Shown: positions 18,166-27,906 of the stretch, one piece after another | Position numbering within the stretch: the first letter of the stretch is position 1 | Layout of the letters: each line of letters starts with the position of its first letter | DNA from: an uncultured Bacteroidota bacterium | GTDB lineage: Bacteria; Bacteroidota; Bacteroidia; Flavobacteriales; Flavobacteriaceae | DNA: 53,928 bases | Assembly (NCBI GenBank): GCA_902550325.1 | Contig: CACCYT010000002.1 | Location: forward strand, 1 to 53,928 | Reading direction: 5' to 3' | Position numbers and translations under genes: made by a program | The notes under the pieces: model-generated | Databases searched by the model: none | Told to the model about the DNA's origin: nothing | What the model saw: the letters and a program-made list of their open reading frames with translations, nothing else

Positions 18166-19176
18166 TTAATAATTATTCGCAATAATATTTAGGGCTTTGT
18201 TTAAGTTTTCAAGTGCTTTATCATGATCGTTTTTTCTTAAATAATATTTTGCAATAGAAATCCAAGCTTTTTCATAGAGGGGATCATTTGATATTATTTC
18301 ATTCAGATGTTTTATTGATTTTTCATAATTTCCAATTTTTTCATAGCAGACTGATAGCCTATAAAGACTGAAAGAAGTTACAGAGTCTAAGCTTTTTAAA
18401 ATTTCATAATAGTATATTGCTTTATTAAAATCTAAATTGTATTCATAAATCTTACCAAGCTCAACATATGAAGATGAAAATGTATCATTACATATTATAC
18501 TAAACTCATGCGAAGCAATACTCTCTTTGATCATTTTTTTATCAAAATATAATTTTCCAATTTCAAACCAAGCATTTTGATTGTAAGGGTTTTTTGCAAG
18601 GAATTTGTTAAGAAAGGTAATCGCATTATTTTCCATTTTAGATAGTCTGAAGCAAGAAATTAACTTGTCCATATATTTTTTATCATCTGGGAATTGGGAA
18701 ATTAACCTTTTTGCAACTTTAATTGATTTTGAATATTGGTCCATATTCATAAAATTCCTCAACATTAAATCATCAACTAAAAAAATACTTTCTTTGATTT
18801 CGGATATTTGAAAAAGTAAATTATTGGAATCCTCATATTTTTTCAGTTTATTCAAAATCTTGGCTTTTTGAAATATCAAATCACAATTTTCTGAATTTAA
18901 ATCAAGACATTCATTTATAAGTTTAAAAGCTTCTGATTCTTTGCTTTTTTGTAAAAGAATTTCAGAATGTAATATTGAAATATTTACTGAGTTTGGAAAA
19001 ATTTGATTTGCAAGAACTATTGCATTTTCTGCCATTTCATAATTTGCTTCATGAAAATAGTGAATGATGATTTCTTCAATTTCATCTAAATCCAAATAAA
19101 TTGATTTGTTTTCAGAAATCATTCTTTCAAATTTTTTAAAAATATCTAATCTATCAGTTCTTCTGTTATTTTTCAT
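18166..19176 (-). CDS. TPR-repeat protein
   Basis: The 336 aa product is made almost entirely of tetratricopeptide-type helical repeats. Examples are the ISIAKYYLRKNDHDKALENL segment near the C-terminus and AWFEIGKLYFDKKMIKESI in the middle; I count about eight. There is no signal peptide, so it is likely a cytoplasmic scaffold. It heads the operon with the two DUF368 genes and aroE. An exact TAnnTTTG element sits 10 bases before the ATG. The specific partner is unknown. Confidence 0.85.
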   Translation of the reverse strand: MKNNRRTDRLDIFKKFERMISENKSIYLDLDEIEEIIIHYFHEANYEMAENAIVLANQIFPNSVNISILHSEILLQKSKESEAFKLINECLDLNSENCDLIFQKAKILNKLKKYEDSNNLLFQISEIKESIFLVDDLMLRNFMNMDQYSKSIKVAKRLISQFPDDKKYMDKLISCFRLSKMENNAITFLNKFLAKNPYNQNAWFEIGKLYFDKKMIKESIASHEFSIICNDTFSSSYVELGKIYEYNLDFNKAIYYYEILKSLDSVTSFSLYRLSVCYEKIGNYEKSIKHLNEIISNDPLYEKAWISIAKYYLRKNDHDKALENLNKALNIIANNY

Positions 19177-19186
19177 TCTTAAATTT

Positions 19187-19194
19187 CAAAATTA
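19187..19194 (-). promoter_or_regulatory. Candidate -7 element for the TPR-DUF368-DUF368-aroE operon
   Basis: On the minus strand it reads TAATTTTG, an exact TAnnTTTG, ending 10 bases before the ATG of the TPR gene. The predicted leader is about 5 bases. Confidence 0.5.
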
Positions 19195-19253
19195 TACACA
19201 ATTTAGTGTGGACCTTGATCGACAGATTTTCTTTATTAAATATTTATTAACAT

Positions 19254-20432
19254 TTAATTACTGATCTCTTCCAGTGTTTTTAGAATTATGTCACAGGCAA
19301 TTTCTATTTCATTTTCTGAAATGTTAAGAGGAGGAGTAATTCTAACAGCTTTGGATTCATATAAAAGCCAAAATAGAATTAAACCTTTTTCTAGGCATTT
19401 TATAACTAAATCTTTAGCTAATTGATTTGATTTTAATATTAGAGCTAGCATTAAACCTTTCCCTCTTATTTCAACAATTTCCGTATGTTTGAGTCTAGCT
19501 CTGAATTTTGATTCTGAAATTTTAGCTTTTTCATAGAGCTTATCTCTTAATGTAATTTTTAATGTAGTGAGACCTGCTTGTGATATTACTGGATGACCCC
19601 CAAATGTTGTAATATGCCCTAAAATTGGATTACTTTTTAGCTTATTCATCAAAGATAAATCGCTAATCATTGCACCTATTGGAAAACCACCACCTAGTGA
19701 TTTTCCAAGAACTAGAATATCAGGACTTATTCCGAAATGTTCGAAAGCAAACATTTTACCAGTTCTACCCAAGCCTGTCTGAAGTTCATCTAGAATTAGA
19801 ATAGCACCCTTTTCCTGACATCTTTTTGATATCTTTTTCAAATAATTCCGCTTAGGTTGAATAAACCCAGCACCACCTTGAATTGTTTCTAATATTACAC
19901 AAGAAGTATCATTATTTATTTTTTTAATATCCTTTTCAGAATTAAATTTAATGAAATCAATATTTGGTAATAATGGCCTGTAGGCTCTTTTTCGTTGCTC
20001 AAAACCAGATACACTCATAGATCCGTGGGTACTACCATGATAAGAATTTAAAGCAGAAATTATTCTGGTTCTACCAGTCACTCTTTTGGCAAGTTTTAAA
20101 GCAGCCTCAATCGCTTCTGTTCCTGAGTTAGTTAAATAAGTGGAGTTTAAATTTTTAGGAAGTATTTTACTAAGTAACTCACAAAGCTCTAATGATGGCT
20201 TCTGTATAAATTCTCCGTAAACCATCACATGAGAATATTTTTCTATTTGATTTTTTATACTTTTATTTAGTTCTTGATTGCAATGCCCTAAGTTTTGTAC
20301 TGATACTCCTGCAACTAAATCCAGATACTTTTTTTTTCGATCATAAACATATGATCCCTCTGCTTTAGTAACTTCAATTCCAAGTGGATAATTTGTAGTC
20401 TGTGCCTGAAATTTCTTGAAACTATCGATCAT
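19254..20432 (-). CDS. Class III PLP aminotransferase (acetylornithine/ornithine type)
   Basis: This is a fold-type I PLP aminotransferase of class III. NSGTEA (102-107) binds the cofactor phosphate, DELQTG (215-220) holds the Asp to the pyridine nitrogen, and K244 in LGKSLGGGFPIG is the Schiff-base lysine. GHCNQEL and YHGSTHGSMS are further class III features. The 392 aa length is normal. Flavobacterial homologs are usually left as aspartate aminotransferase family proteins. The acceptor cannot be fixed; acetylornithine, ornithine or 4-aminobutyrate are possible. It is last in a six-gene operon, and its start overlaps the stop of the OstA-like gene by one base. Confidence 0.9.
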   Translation of the reverse strand: MIDSFKKFQAQTTNYPLGIEVTKAEGSYVYDRKKKYLDLVAGVSVQNLGHCNQELNKSIKNQIEKYSHVMVYGEFIQKPSLELCELLSKILPKNLNSTYLTNSGTEAIEAALKLAKRVTGRTRIISALNSYHGSTHGSMSVSGFEQRKRAYRPLLPNIDFIKFNSEKDIKKINNDTSCVILETIQGGAGFIQPKRNYLKKISKRCQEKGAILILDELQTGLGRTGKMFAFEHFGISPDILVLGKSLGGGFPIGAMISDLSLMNKLKSNPILGHITTFGGHPVISQAGLTTLKITLRDKLYEKAKISESKFRARLKHTEIVEIRGKGLMLALILKSNQLAKDLVIKCLEKGLILFWLLYESKAVRITPPLNISENEIEIACDIILKTLEEISN

Positions 20433-22006
20433 TAATTGAATAAGTCTGATTTACTTTTAATTTTTTCATGTTCTCTATTCACAAAACCCTCTAAAAACTT
20501 TTCATTTTCTTCTAAGAAATTTTCAGGATATAACATGCCCTCCGGACTTTTATTAAATATAATTTCATCAATTCCATCTTGAGCTATTTTCATTAAGATG
20601 GAGCTTGATACAGCTTTATCAACTCCAATAAGTTTTTTCTCTTCGTTATACATGTGGTAAATTATTTCTGCATTTTGATCCACTTTTAAATTTCTAATTT
20701 TACCTTTTATAAACTTGCCAAAAATTTTTATGCCTTTAATTTGATTATAATTATTGATATCAATGGTATCCTTCTCAATGATGAAGCCGTTATTTGTCAC
20801 TATTAAAGAGTCCAATTTATTTTCTTTCACATTCTCTTTTAAAATTATTTCATCACCACTTATTTGGTTATTCCCGTCCCAAATAATGGGGTTAATCTGA
20901 TTTATTTGTTCTTGACTCATTATTTGTAAAGCTCTAGTGCTTAACTCTTTTCTCATCAGCCTTGTCAAACCTTTATTTTCATCAATGAAAATATAATCTG
21001 ATTTTCCGCTCATATTTTTTTTAAAAAACTTTACATTATTAAGACCTTTGATAATTCTATTTTTTCTATCACCAATCGAATACAGTGTGTCAGCGGATAT
21101 AAAAAGTGAATCAATTTCAGTTGTATTTATAGCCATTGGATTTAAGGTTACAATTGCTGAATCCTTTTCTTCAAAAATTTCTGCAAATTCGCCTAAAATC
21201 TGAAGCTTTTCGTTTCTATCAAAAATTGAAATTTGTTTTGATGCACTTGCATATTTTATATTATCATCAAAAAAAATACTATCTCCTTTAATAATTCTAT
21301 TTTTCATTAATATTTTTGCATTATCTAAAAAATAACCCTTCAACAATTTTCCATTATAAAACCCCCTTTTACAAGTAATTTCGTAGGATTCACCAATAAT
21401 TTTAGTTGAGTCTAAGAAATACGTTTTTTCTTGACCAATAACATAATCTAAACTTTCTGATTTAATAGTGTAGTCAGGGTTAATAATAATTATATCATTT
21501 CTAAACTTATATTTATCAACATCAAGTAAATAATCACCTCTTTCACTTTGTATTGTTGTAAGACTATCAACTATATTTCCTCCACTAAAAAAAGAAGCAA
21601 TATTTTTATCTCTATCATAAAAGAGTTCATTTGACTCTAGTTTTGTCACCTTGTTAATTAAGGATACTTTACCATAACTAAAAAACTTTTTTATTTTTCC
21701 ATCGTAATTAAGAGAATCACATTTTAGCTCTAATGAATCACCTTGCTTTAGTAAAACATCCCCAACAGCAATAAACTTATTTTTTTTTTGAAAAAAGATT
21801 GCATTGTTTGAAAAAATATCCATCTCATCGTGTCTTAAATGAACTTGTTTTTCAATTGAACCCTTCAAAATATTTGCATCAGGATATACTAACTCATCTT
21901 TATCTAAGGAGTTAGCTCTTATAATCTCAATTTTTTTTTCTTGAACAAAAAGATATTGAGAAGAAAAAATAAATATTAGAAACGATATAATTTTTAGTTT
22001 AAACAA
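20432..22006 (-). CDS. OstA/LptA-like exported protein
   Basis: This secreted beta-rich protein of the OstA-like family has a 20-residue N-terminal signal sequence (KIISFLIFIFSSQYLF). The body is a run of short beta-strand repeats of the type LKCDSLNYDGKIKKFFSYGKV, the jellyroll pattern of the LPS transport periplasmic bridge. By family it is expected to help carry lipopolysaccharide across the periplasm. At 524 aa it is much longer than E. coli LptA (185 aa), as in other Bacteroidota. It overlaps purA upstream by 8 bases and the aminotransferase downstream by 1 base. It has no lipobox cysteine. Confidence 0.85.
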   Translation of the reverse strand: MFKLKIISFLIFIFSSQYLFVQEKKIEIIRANSLDKDELVYPDANILKGSIEKQVHLRHDEMDIFSNNAIFFQKKNKFIAVGDVLLKQGDSLELKCDSLNYDGKIKKFFSYGKVSLINKVTKLESNELFYDRDKNIASFFSGGNIVDSLTTIQSERGDYLLDVDKYKFRNDIIIINPDYTIKSESLDYVIGQEKTYFLDSTKIIGESYEITCKRGFYNGKLLKGYFLDNAKILMKNRIIKGDSIFFDDNIKYASASKQISIFDRNEKLQILGEFAEIFEEKDSAIVTLNPMAINTTEIDSLFISADTLYSIGDRKNRIIKGLNNVKFFKKNMSGKSDYIFIDENKGLTRLMRKELSTRALQIMSQEQINQINPIIWDGNNQISGDEIILKENVKENKLDSLIVTNNGFIIEKDTIDINNYNQIKGIKIFGKFIKGKIRNLKVDQNAEIIYHMYNEEKKLIGVDKAVSSSILMKIAQDGIDEIIFNKSPEGMLYPENFLEENEKFLEGFVNREHEKIKSKSDLFN

Positions 22007-23270
22007 TTATTGTTTGTTTACGATCCGGTCCGACAGATACAATTTTAATCTCAACTCCGACCCAATCTTGAATAAAGCTTATGTAATTTAAAAATGTTTT
22101 TGGAAGATCTTCCATGTCTTTAATTTCTGTAATATCATCATCCCAGCCAGACATCTCTTCATAAATTGGTTCTAAGTTTTTACTATCTAAAGAGTAAGGT
22201 AAGTAATCAATTAATTCACCTTTGTATTTATATTTTGTACAGATTTTGATTTTTTTTAACCCGGAGAGTACATCACCCTTCATGATCGCAAGTTTGGTAA
22301 CACCATTTATAATTATGGAATGCTTTAAAGCAACCAAATCAAGCCAACCACACCTTCTTGGACGACCGGTTGTTGCGCCAAACTCATTCCCAACTTTAGA
22401 AATTCTATTTCCAATATCATCAAATAATTCGGTTGGGAAAGGACCACTGCCTACCCTGGTTGTATATGCTTTAAAAATACCAATTACATCATCAATTTTA
22501 TTTGGGGCAATTCCTAAACCTGTGGAGGCACCTGCAGCAGTTGTTGTTGAAGATGTTACGTAGGGATATGTGCCAAAATCTATATCAAGTAATGAGCCTT
22601 GAGCTCCTTCCGCAATTATTTTCTTACCACTTTTCAAACTTTCATTAAAAAAGTGCTCACTATCAATAAATTTAACTTGCTTAATATATTCAATCGATTC
22701 AAAAAAATTATTTGATAATTCTTCGATGTCAAAATCAATATCAACATTAAAACTCCTAATTAAATTTAGATGTTTGTTTTTAAGATTTTCATATTTAATC
22801 ATCCAATCATCTTCACTTAAATCTCCAACTCTCAACCCATTTCTTCCAGTCTTGTCCATGTAAGTTGGGCCAATACCTTTCAATGTTGACCCAATTTTTT
22901 TCGTTCCTTTTGATAGCTCAGATGCTTTATCAATCAATCTATGTGTTGGTAATATTAGGTGAGCTTTTTTTGAAATAAATAATTTATTTTTTAGGTCAAC
23001 ACCAAGAGCTTTAAGTTTTTCGATTTCATTTTTAAAAATTACGGGGTCTATAACCACACCATTTCCTACAACATTAATCTTTTTGTCGTGAAATATTCCA
23101 GAGGGTATCGTGTGTAGAACATGTTTAGTACCATCAAATATTAGAGTATGTCCTGCATTTGGACCACCTTGAAACCTAGCTATAATATCGTAATCTCTTG
23201 TCAGAACATCAACAATTTTACCTTTACCTTCATCTCCCCATTGGAGACCTAAAATCATATCAATTTTCAT
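21999..23270 (-). CDS. purA: Adenylosuccinate synthase PurA
   Basis: PurA condenses IMP and aspartate with GTP hydrolysis, the first committed step to AMP. GDEGKGK (12-18) is the GTP-binding loop, followed by the catalytic Asp/His region [25 protein letters not shown] and [14 protein letters not shown] are conserved substrate loops. The 423 aa length is typical. Its start overlaps the fur-like stop by 4 bases and its end overlaps the OstA-like gene by 8 bases. Confidence 0.98.
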   Translation of the reverse strand: MKIDMILGLQWGDEGKGKIVDVLTRDYDIIARFQGGPNAGHTLIFDGTKHVLHTIPSGIFHDKKINVVGNGVVIDPVIFKNEIEKLKALGVDLKNKLFISKKAHLILPTHRLIDKASELSKGTKKIGSTLKGIGPTYMDKTGRNGLRVGDLSEDDWMIKYENLKNKHLNLIRSFNVDIDFDIEELSNNFFESIEYIKQVKFIDSEHFFNESLKSGKKIIAEGAQGSLLDIDFGTYPYVTSSTTTAAGASTGLGIAPNKIDDVIGIFKAYTTRVGSGPFPTELFDDIGNRISKVGNEFGATTGRPRRCGWLDLVALKHSIIINGVTKLAIMKGDVLSGLKKIKICTKYKYKGELIDYLPYSLDSKNLEPIYEEMSGWDDDITEIKDMEDLPKTFLNYISFIQDWVGVEIKIVSVGPDRKQTIIV

Positions 23271-23716
23271 TTCTTGTTTTTGGTGGCGTAAAAGTATAGG
23301 GAGTGTTTATCAATCTTAACATCAAACACATCTTCAATTGACTCTTTAATATTTTGGATTCTAGGGTCGCAAAACTCAATAACATCTCCTGTGTCTGTTA
23401 AAATAATATGATCATGTTGTCTGTCAAAGTATGATTTTTCATAATGGGCTAGGTTAGTTCCGAATTGATGCTTTCTAACCAAGTGGCATTCCAATAGAAG
23501 TTCAATAGTATTGTATAGAGTGGCTCTACTTACTCTATATTTTTTTTTAATCATTAGTGTGTTAAGAGACTCTATATCAAAATGATCATTTAAGTCGTAT
23601 ATCTCTTTAAGTATTGCATATCTCTCAGGGGTTTTTCTATGAGAATTTTTTTCTAGAAAGTTAGTGAAAACGTCTTTTACAACTTCTTGGTTAGATTTTA
23701 ATTTGTTTTTTGACAT
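23267..23716 (-). CDS. Fur-family transcriptional regulator lacking the usual CxxC
   Basis: This 149 aa protein has a winged-helix DNA-binding domain ([30 protein letters not shown]) and a Fur dimerisation domain ([18 protein letters not shown]). The position where Fur proteins of this group usually carry CxxC for the structural zinc reads LTDT, with Leu106 and Thr109. Only Cys78 and Cys116 (EFCDPR) remain. The His-rich sensing site RQHDH is kept. It lies inside the rel-fur-purA-ostA operon, 17 bases after rel. Which metal or stress it senses cannot be told from the sequence. Confidence 0.88.
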   Translation of the reverse strand: MSKNKLKSNQEVVKDVFTNFLEKNSHRKTPERYAILKEIYDLNDHFDIESLNTLMIKKKYRVSRATLYNTIELLLECHLVRKHQFGTNLAHYEKSYFDRQHDHIILTDTGDVIEFCDPRIQNIKESIEDVFDVKIDKHSLYFYATKNKK

Positions 23717-23733
23717 AAATCAAAATTAATTAT

Positions 23734-25935
23734 TTAAAACCTAACAACTTTATCAACACCATGAATTTTTTTTAATCTGTTAATTAATTTATCAAGAATA
23801 TTTTTATTTAAAACCTTAAGAGTGATTTTCCCTTTAAAAGTATCACCCTCCGTGTCAAATGACATTTTCAACATATTTATATTAAGACTATTTGAAATAA
23901 TCGTTGTAATTTTATTTAGAACTCCAATGTTATCAATGCCTATTATCTGGATAGTTGATCTAAATTCATGTTGGGTTGAATCAATCCATTTTGCAGATAA
24001 TATTCTGTATGAAAAATTTGATCTCAGGCTAACAGCATTTTTACAATCTGTTCTGTGAACTTTAATACCATCATTTACAGTCAAAAATCCAAAAACTTTT
24101 TCACCGGGAAGTGGATTGCAACAATTTGATAGTTTATAATCCAATTTTTCTTCATCACTACCAAACACTAGTTGATCGTAATTCGTATTAATTATTTCAT
24201 TTTCAAGTTTTTTGAACTTTGGTGTTATCTTTCTTCTAAAAAATTTGATAATCCTATTTTTCTCGCTTCCTGCATACTTCTTCAATTCAATATTATCAAT
24301 TGATCCAATTCCAACCCTGTAAAATAAGTCTAAAGATGTTTGCAGATTGAAATAGGTGCATAATTTGTTAATGTTAGTTTCATTAAAATTAATTTTTAGT
24401 TGTTTTAATTTCCTCCTTAATATTTCTTTACCCTCGTTGGCAATTATTCTCTTATTTTCTTTCAATGAAGAACGTATACTTTTCTTTGCTATTGAGGTAA
24501 TTACATAGTCAAGCCAACTTACATTTGGTTTGGATTTATTACTTTTTATAATTTCAATTTGATCACCACTTTTTAGTTTATGATTCAATGGAACTATCTT
24601 TCCATTGACTTTTGCTCCTCTAGTTTTTAAACCTAATTGAGTATGAATGTTAAATGCAAAGTCTAGAGCAGTAGAATTTTTTGGAAGGGATTTCAGGTCA
24701 CCATCTGGCGTAAAAACAAAAATTTCATTTGAATATAGGTTTAATTTAAAATCCTCAACAAAATCAATTGCACTTGAGTCTGGATTTTCAAGAACACTTT
24801 GAAGTCTATTTAACCATAAATCCAATCCACTCTCTTTCTCGTCACCTTGTTTGTACTTGTAATGTGCAGCAAAACCTCTTTCAGCAATTTCATGCATTCT
24901 TTCCGACCTTATTTGCACCTCAATCCATCTTTTACTTGGTCCTACAACTGTAATATGTAATGCTTCATATCCATTTGATTTTGGGTTTGAAATCCAATCT
25001 CTCAATCTAGTAGGGTTGGGGCGATAGACATCAGTTACAATCGAATATATTTTCCATGCCAATAACTTTTCCTCTTTTTGTTTAGCCTTATAAATAATTC
25101 TGACTGCAAAGCGATCATAAACCTCCTCAATTGAAATACTTTTATTTATCATTTTTTCACGAATAGAAAAAATTGATTTTGTGCGACCATTAATTTTAAA
25201 ATTTAAGGATTCAGATTTTAATTTATCCGAGATTTTTCTAGCAAAATTTCTTATGTATAAATTTTGATCATCTTTCGACTTATTAAGACTTAATTGAATT
25301 TGATCATAAATTTCAGGTTCAAGGTATTTTAAACTTAAGTCTTCTAATTCGGTCTTTATTTCAAATAGACCTATTCTGTGAGCAATTGGTGCGTATATAT
25401 ATAATGTTTCTGATGATATTTTTGCTTGTTTTTCCGTTGATAAGAACTCTAGAGTTCGCATGTTGTGTAATCTATCTGCTATCTTTATAAGAATAACCCT
25501 TACATCATCGTTGAGGGTTAGTAGCATTTTTCTGAAATTTTCAGCTTGGATTGACAAAATTTTCTCTTTTTTTAGTTTAGAGATTTTGGTTAAGCCGTCT
25601 ACGATTTTACTAATGTTTTTACCGAATTTTTCTTCAATATAATTCAAATCATATGTGGAATCCTCAACAACATCATGCAATAAAGCAGATGCAATACTTT
25701 GTGCATCAAGACCAATTTTTTGAGCAACAATTTTTGCAACCGATAGAGGATGAAAAACATAAGGAATGCCAGACTTTCTAGTTTGATTTGAATGAGCTAA
25801 GACTGCAAGATCTAATGATTTTCTAATCAGTAATTTGTCTGACTTGGTTAAATCTTGATAACTAATTTTTAATAGTGACTTGTATTCACTAATTAATTTT
25901 CTATTAAAAGATTTTTCAGATACTAATTCCATCAT
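23734..25935 (-). CDS. Bifunctional (p)ppGpp synthetase/hydrolase (Rel/SpoT)
   Basis: This is the stringent-response enzyme that makes and degrades (p)ppGpp. The N-terminal HD hydrolase domain is intact (H48, H62 and LLHDVVEDS with HD at 87-88). The synthetase domain follows with NGYEALHITV and WIEVQIRSERMH. The regulatory part holds a TGS domain (about 405-465), the conserved CCNPLPGE zinc-finger-like segment and a C-terminal ACT domain. At 733 aa it is full length. With an intact HD motif, hydrolase activity is expected. It is second in the operon, 6 bases after the methyltransferase gene. Confidence 0.96.
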   Translation of the reverse strand: MMELVSEKSFNRKLISEYKSLLKISYQDLTKSDKLLIRKSLDLAVLAHSNQTRKSGIPYVFHPLSVAKIVAQKIGLDAQSIASALLHDVVEDSTYDLNYIEEKFGKNISKIVDGLTKISKLKKEKILSIQAENFRKMLLTLNDDVRVILIKIADRLHNMRTLEFLSTEKQAKISSETLYIYAPIAHRIGLFEIKTELEDLSLKYLEPEIYDQIQLSLNKSKDDQNLYIRNFARKISDKLKSESLNFKINGRTKSIFSIREKMINKSISIEEVYDRFAVRIIYKAKQKEEKLLAWKIYSIVTDVYRPNPTRLRDWISNPKSNGYEALHITVVGPSKRWIEVQIRSERMHEIAERGFAAHYKYKQGDEKESGLDLWLNRLQSVLENPDSSAIDFVEDFKLNLYSNEIFVFTPDGDLKSLPKNSTALDFAFNIHTQLGLKTRGAKVNGKIVPLNHKLKSGDQIEIIKSNKSKPNVSWLDYVITSIAKKSIRSSLKENKRIIANEGKEILRRKLKQLKINFNETNINKLCTYFNLQTSLDLFYRVGIGSIDNIELKKYAGSEKNRIIKFFRRKITPKFKKLENEIINTNYDQLVFGSDEEKLDYKLSNCCNPLPGEKVFGFLTVNDGIKVHRTDCKNAVSLRSNFSYRILSAKWIDSTQHEFRSTIQIIGIDNIGVLNKITTIISNSLNINMLKMSFDTEGDTFKGKITLKVLNKNILDKLINRLKKIHGVDKVVRF

Positions 25936-25941
25936 CTAAAT

Positions 25942-26718
25942 TTAAGAGATTTTTCTTTGATTAACTGATTCTGATAAAATTATTGATGTAGCTACTGACA
26001 AGTTTAGTGAGTCAACTTTACCAAACATTGGAATTTTAATAGTATGGTCAGATATTTTTTTTAAATCATTACTTACTTTAGATTTTTCAGGCCCCATTAC
26101 TAGAGCAATTTTTTCTTTTAGATTTACCTTACCGTAGTGTATTTCTGCATCAACATCTGATATAATTATCTTAAACTTTTCTTTTTTTAGTAACTGTTTT
26201 ATCTGATCAAAACGGAGTTTAAAAATGTTAAGGTTGAATACTGCTCCAAGACTTGATCTAATGATAATTGGATTATATATATCTAAATTAGTTTCTACTA
26301 TGAATATACTTTTAAAACCAAAGGCCTCAAAAGTCCTGAAGACAGCCCCTACATTTCCTGGCTTTTCTGGTCTATCCAAAACTAAAACTAGCTCATTATC
26401 TGAAAATTTCAAAGAATTTATTTGATCTGTCTTTTCATCAAAAACCCCAAAAACTCCCTCAGTTTCTCTCATCAAAATCTGAGATATAATTATGTCACTA
26501 ATTATATAGTCTATCTCAATTAAATTATTTTCTAATATTTTTTTCGATTTGGATGAACAGTAAATAGAATCAATACAAAACCCCGATTCAATACAAAGTA
26601 TCAATTCTTTTAATCCCTCAACATAAAATTTCTTTTCTTTTTTTCTAAAAGAATTGCTAGATCTTATCTTTTTAAGGTATTTGATTTTAGGGTTATTTTT
26701 ACTAGTTATTATTTTCAT
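25942..26718 (-). CDS. TrmH/SpoU-family RNA 2'-O-methyltransferase
   Basis: This SPOUT-fold methyltransferase modifies rRNA or tRNA ribose. The N-terminal substrate-binding part begins MKIITSKNNPKIKYLK. The three SPOUT motifs are visible: NVGAVFRTFEAFG (motif 1), LVMGPEKSKVS (motif 2) and SLNLSVATSIILSES (motif 3, cofactor knot). I place the start at 26718. The frame is open to a Met at 26748, but homologs begin with MK-ITSK-NPKIK and an exact TAnnTTTG promoter element lies at 26730-26737, downstream of the longer start. The target nucleotide is unknown. It heads the operon with rel, fur, purA, ostA and the aminotransferase. Confidence 0.92.
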   Translation of the reverse strand: MKIITSKNNPKIKYLKKIRSSNSFRKKEKKFYVEGLKELILCIESGFCIDSIYCSSKSKKILENNLIEIDYIISDIIISQILMRETEGVFGVFDEKTDQINSLKFSDNELVLVLDRPEKPGNVGAVFRTFEAFGFKSIFIVETNLDIYNPIIIRSSLGAVFNLNIFKLRFDQIKQLLKKEKFKIIISDVDAEIHYGKVNLKEKIALVMGPEKSKVSNDLKKISDHTIKIPMFGKVDSLNLSVATSIILSESVNQRKIS

Positions 26719-26729
26719 TACTCTTAATT

Positions 26730-26737
26730 CAAAACTA
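26730..26737 (-). promoter_or_regulatory. Candidate -7 element for the trmH-rel-fur-purA operon
   Basis: On the minus strand it reads TAGTTTTG, an exact TAnnTTTG, 11 bases before the ATG at 26718. It supports the shorter start of the methyltransferase. The mirror-image element of iscS starts 12 bases away. Confidence 0.55.
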
Positions 26738-26749
26738 GTGAAAATCACA

Positions 26750-26757
26750 TATCTTTG
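26750..26757 (+). promoter_or_regulatory. Candidate -7 element for iscS
   Basis: TATCTTTG is an exact TAnnTTTG that ends 12 bases before the iscS ATG, predicting a leader of about 5-8 bases. It is divergent from the methyltransferase operon element. Confidence 0.55.
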
Positions 26758-26769
26758 ATATAGCTTTCT

Positions 26770-27906
26770 ATGAAAAAAGTTTATCTTGATAATGCAGCAA
26801 CAACTCAGTTAGACCCTAAAGTTGTCGATGAGATGACATCGGTTCTTGTTAATTCATTTGGAAATCCCTCTTCAACACATTTTTTTGGTAGAGATTCAAA
26901 AACTATAATTGAACTCAGTAGAAAATTTATTGCACAATCCTTTAATGTAAAACCAAGTGAGATTTTTTTTACATCAGGTGGAACAGAGTCTAACAACATG
27001 ATAATTAAATCATGTATTAAGTTTGGGGTCGAAAGAATAATCACTACTAAAATTGAACATAAAGCAGTTTTAAACCCAATTATAAATCTTTGTTCTAACA
27101 GTAAAATAGAGTTAGAGTATTTAAATGTTGATAGTGATGGGTACCCCGACTTAAATAGATTAAAATCTCTGTTATCAAAACAGCAAAAAACACTTGTAAG
27201 TTTAATGCATATAAATAATGAGATTGGTACAATGATAGACCTTGATGAGATTGGAAATATCTGTAATAACCCTAATACTTTATTCCACAGTGATACTGTC
27301 CAAACAATTGGGCATTTTCCTTTGGATTTATCATCAATAAACATTGATTTTTTGACTTGTTCGGCTCATAAATTTCATGGTCCTAAGGGTGTAGGTTTCG
27401 TATATATTAATGAAAAAAATAAGGCTTTTCCGTTAATTGAGGGTGGTGAGCAGGAGCGTGGAATGAGAGGTGGCACCGAAAGTACTCATAATATTTACGG
27501 CTTAAAAGTTGCCCTGGAAGAAGCCTATAAAAATCTCTATGATGACCAAGAAAAAGTTAAATCCCTTAAAGATTCGTTTTCAAAAGAGATTTTTAAGTCG
27601 ATTGATAATGTTAAAGTAAATGGTAGTTTCAAAAAATCAAGTTACACCATTTTGAATTTACGATTCCCAATCTCAATTGATAAAAAAGATTTGATTAGTT
27701 TTAAGCTTGAGCTTGCTGGGATAGCATGTTCATCAGGAAGTGCTTGCCAGTCCGGATCATCTGAGCCTTCACACGTTTTGTCCGAGATACTTTCCGAAGA
27801 TGAAATGAAAAAAATTTCAATAAGGTTTTCATTTTCAAAGTTCAACACAAAAGATGAAATAATATACGCTGCAGACAGTGTAAAAAAAATACTCTCAGAA
27901 TGCTAG
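26770..27906 (+). CDS. iscS: Cysteine desulfurase (NifS/IscS family)
   Basis: This PLP enzyme removes sulfur from cysteine as an enzyme persulfide for Fe-S clusters and thionucleosides. NAATTQLD opens the family pattern, and SGGTESNN binds the cofactor phosphate. H-S-D-T-V-Q supplies the Asp/Gln contacts, K201 in SAHKFHGPKG is the Schiff-base lysine, and Cys326 in GSACQSG is the persulfide cysteine. The 378 aa length and the mobile loop type resemble group I enzymes. It is monocistronic and its 3' end overlaps the M23 peptidase gene by 12 bases. It could supply MnmA with sulfur. Confidence 0.95.
   Translation: MKKVYLDNAATTQLDPKVVDEMTSVLVNSFGNPSSTHFFGRDSKTIIELSRKFIAQSFNVKPSEIFFTSGGTESNNMIIKSCIKFGVERIITTKIEHKAVLNPIINLCSNSKIELEYLNVDSDGYPDLNRLKSLLSKQQKTLVSLMHINNEIGTMIDLDEIGNICNNPNTLFHSDTVQTIGHFPLDLSSINIDFLTCSAHKFHGPKGVGFVYINEKNKAFPLIEGGEQERGMRGGTESTHNIYGLKVALEEAYKNLYDDQEKVKSLKDSFSKEIFKSIDNVKVNGSFKKSSYTILNLRFPISIDKKDLISFKLELAGIACSSGSACQSGSSEPSHVLSEILSEDEMKKISIRFSFSKFNTKDEIIYAADSVKKILSEC

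Noticed and set aside
22222-22563. Open frame of 113 aa on the plus strand
   Set aside because: It is antisense to the conserved core of purA.
26719-26748. N-terminal extension of the TrmH-like methyltransferase
   Set aside because: Homologs begin at the later Met and an exact promoter element lies inside the extension.
26805-27344. Open frame of 179 aa on the minus strand
   Set aside because: It is entirely antisense to iscS, whose motifs are all intact, and encodes nothing recognisable.
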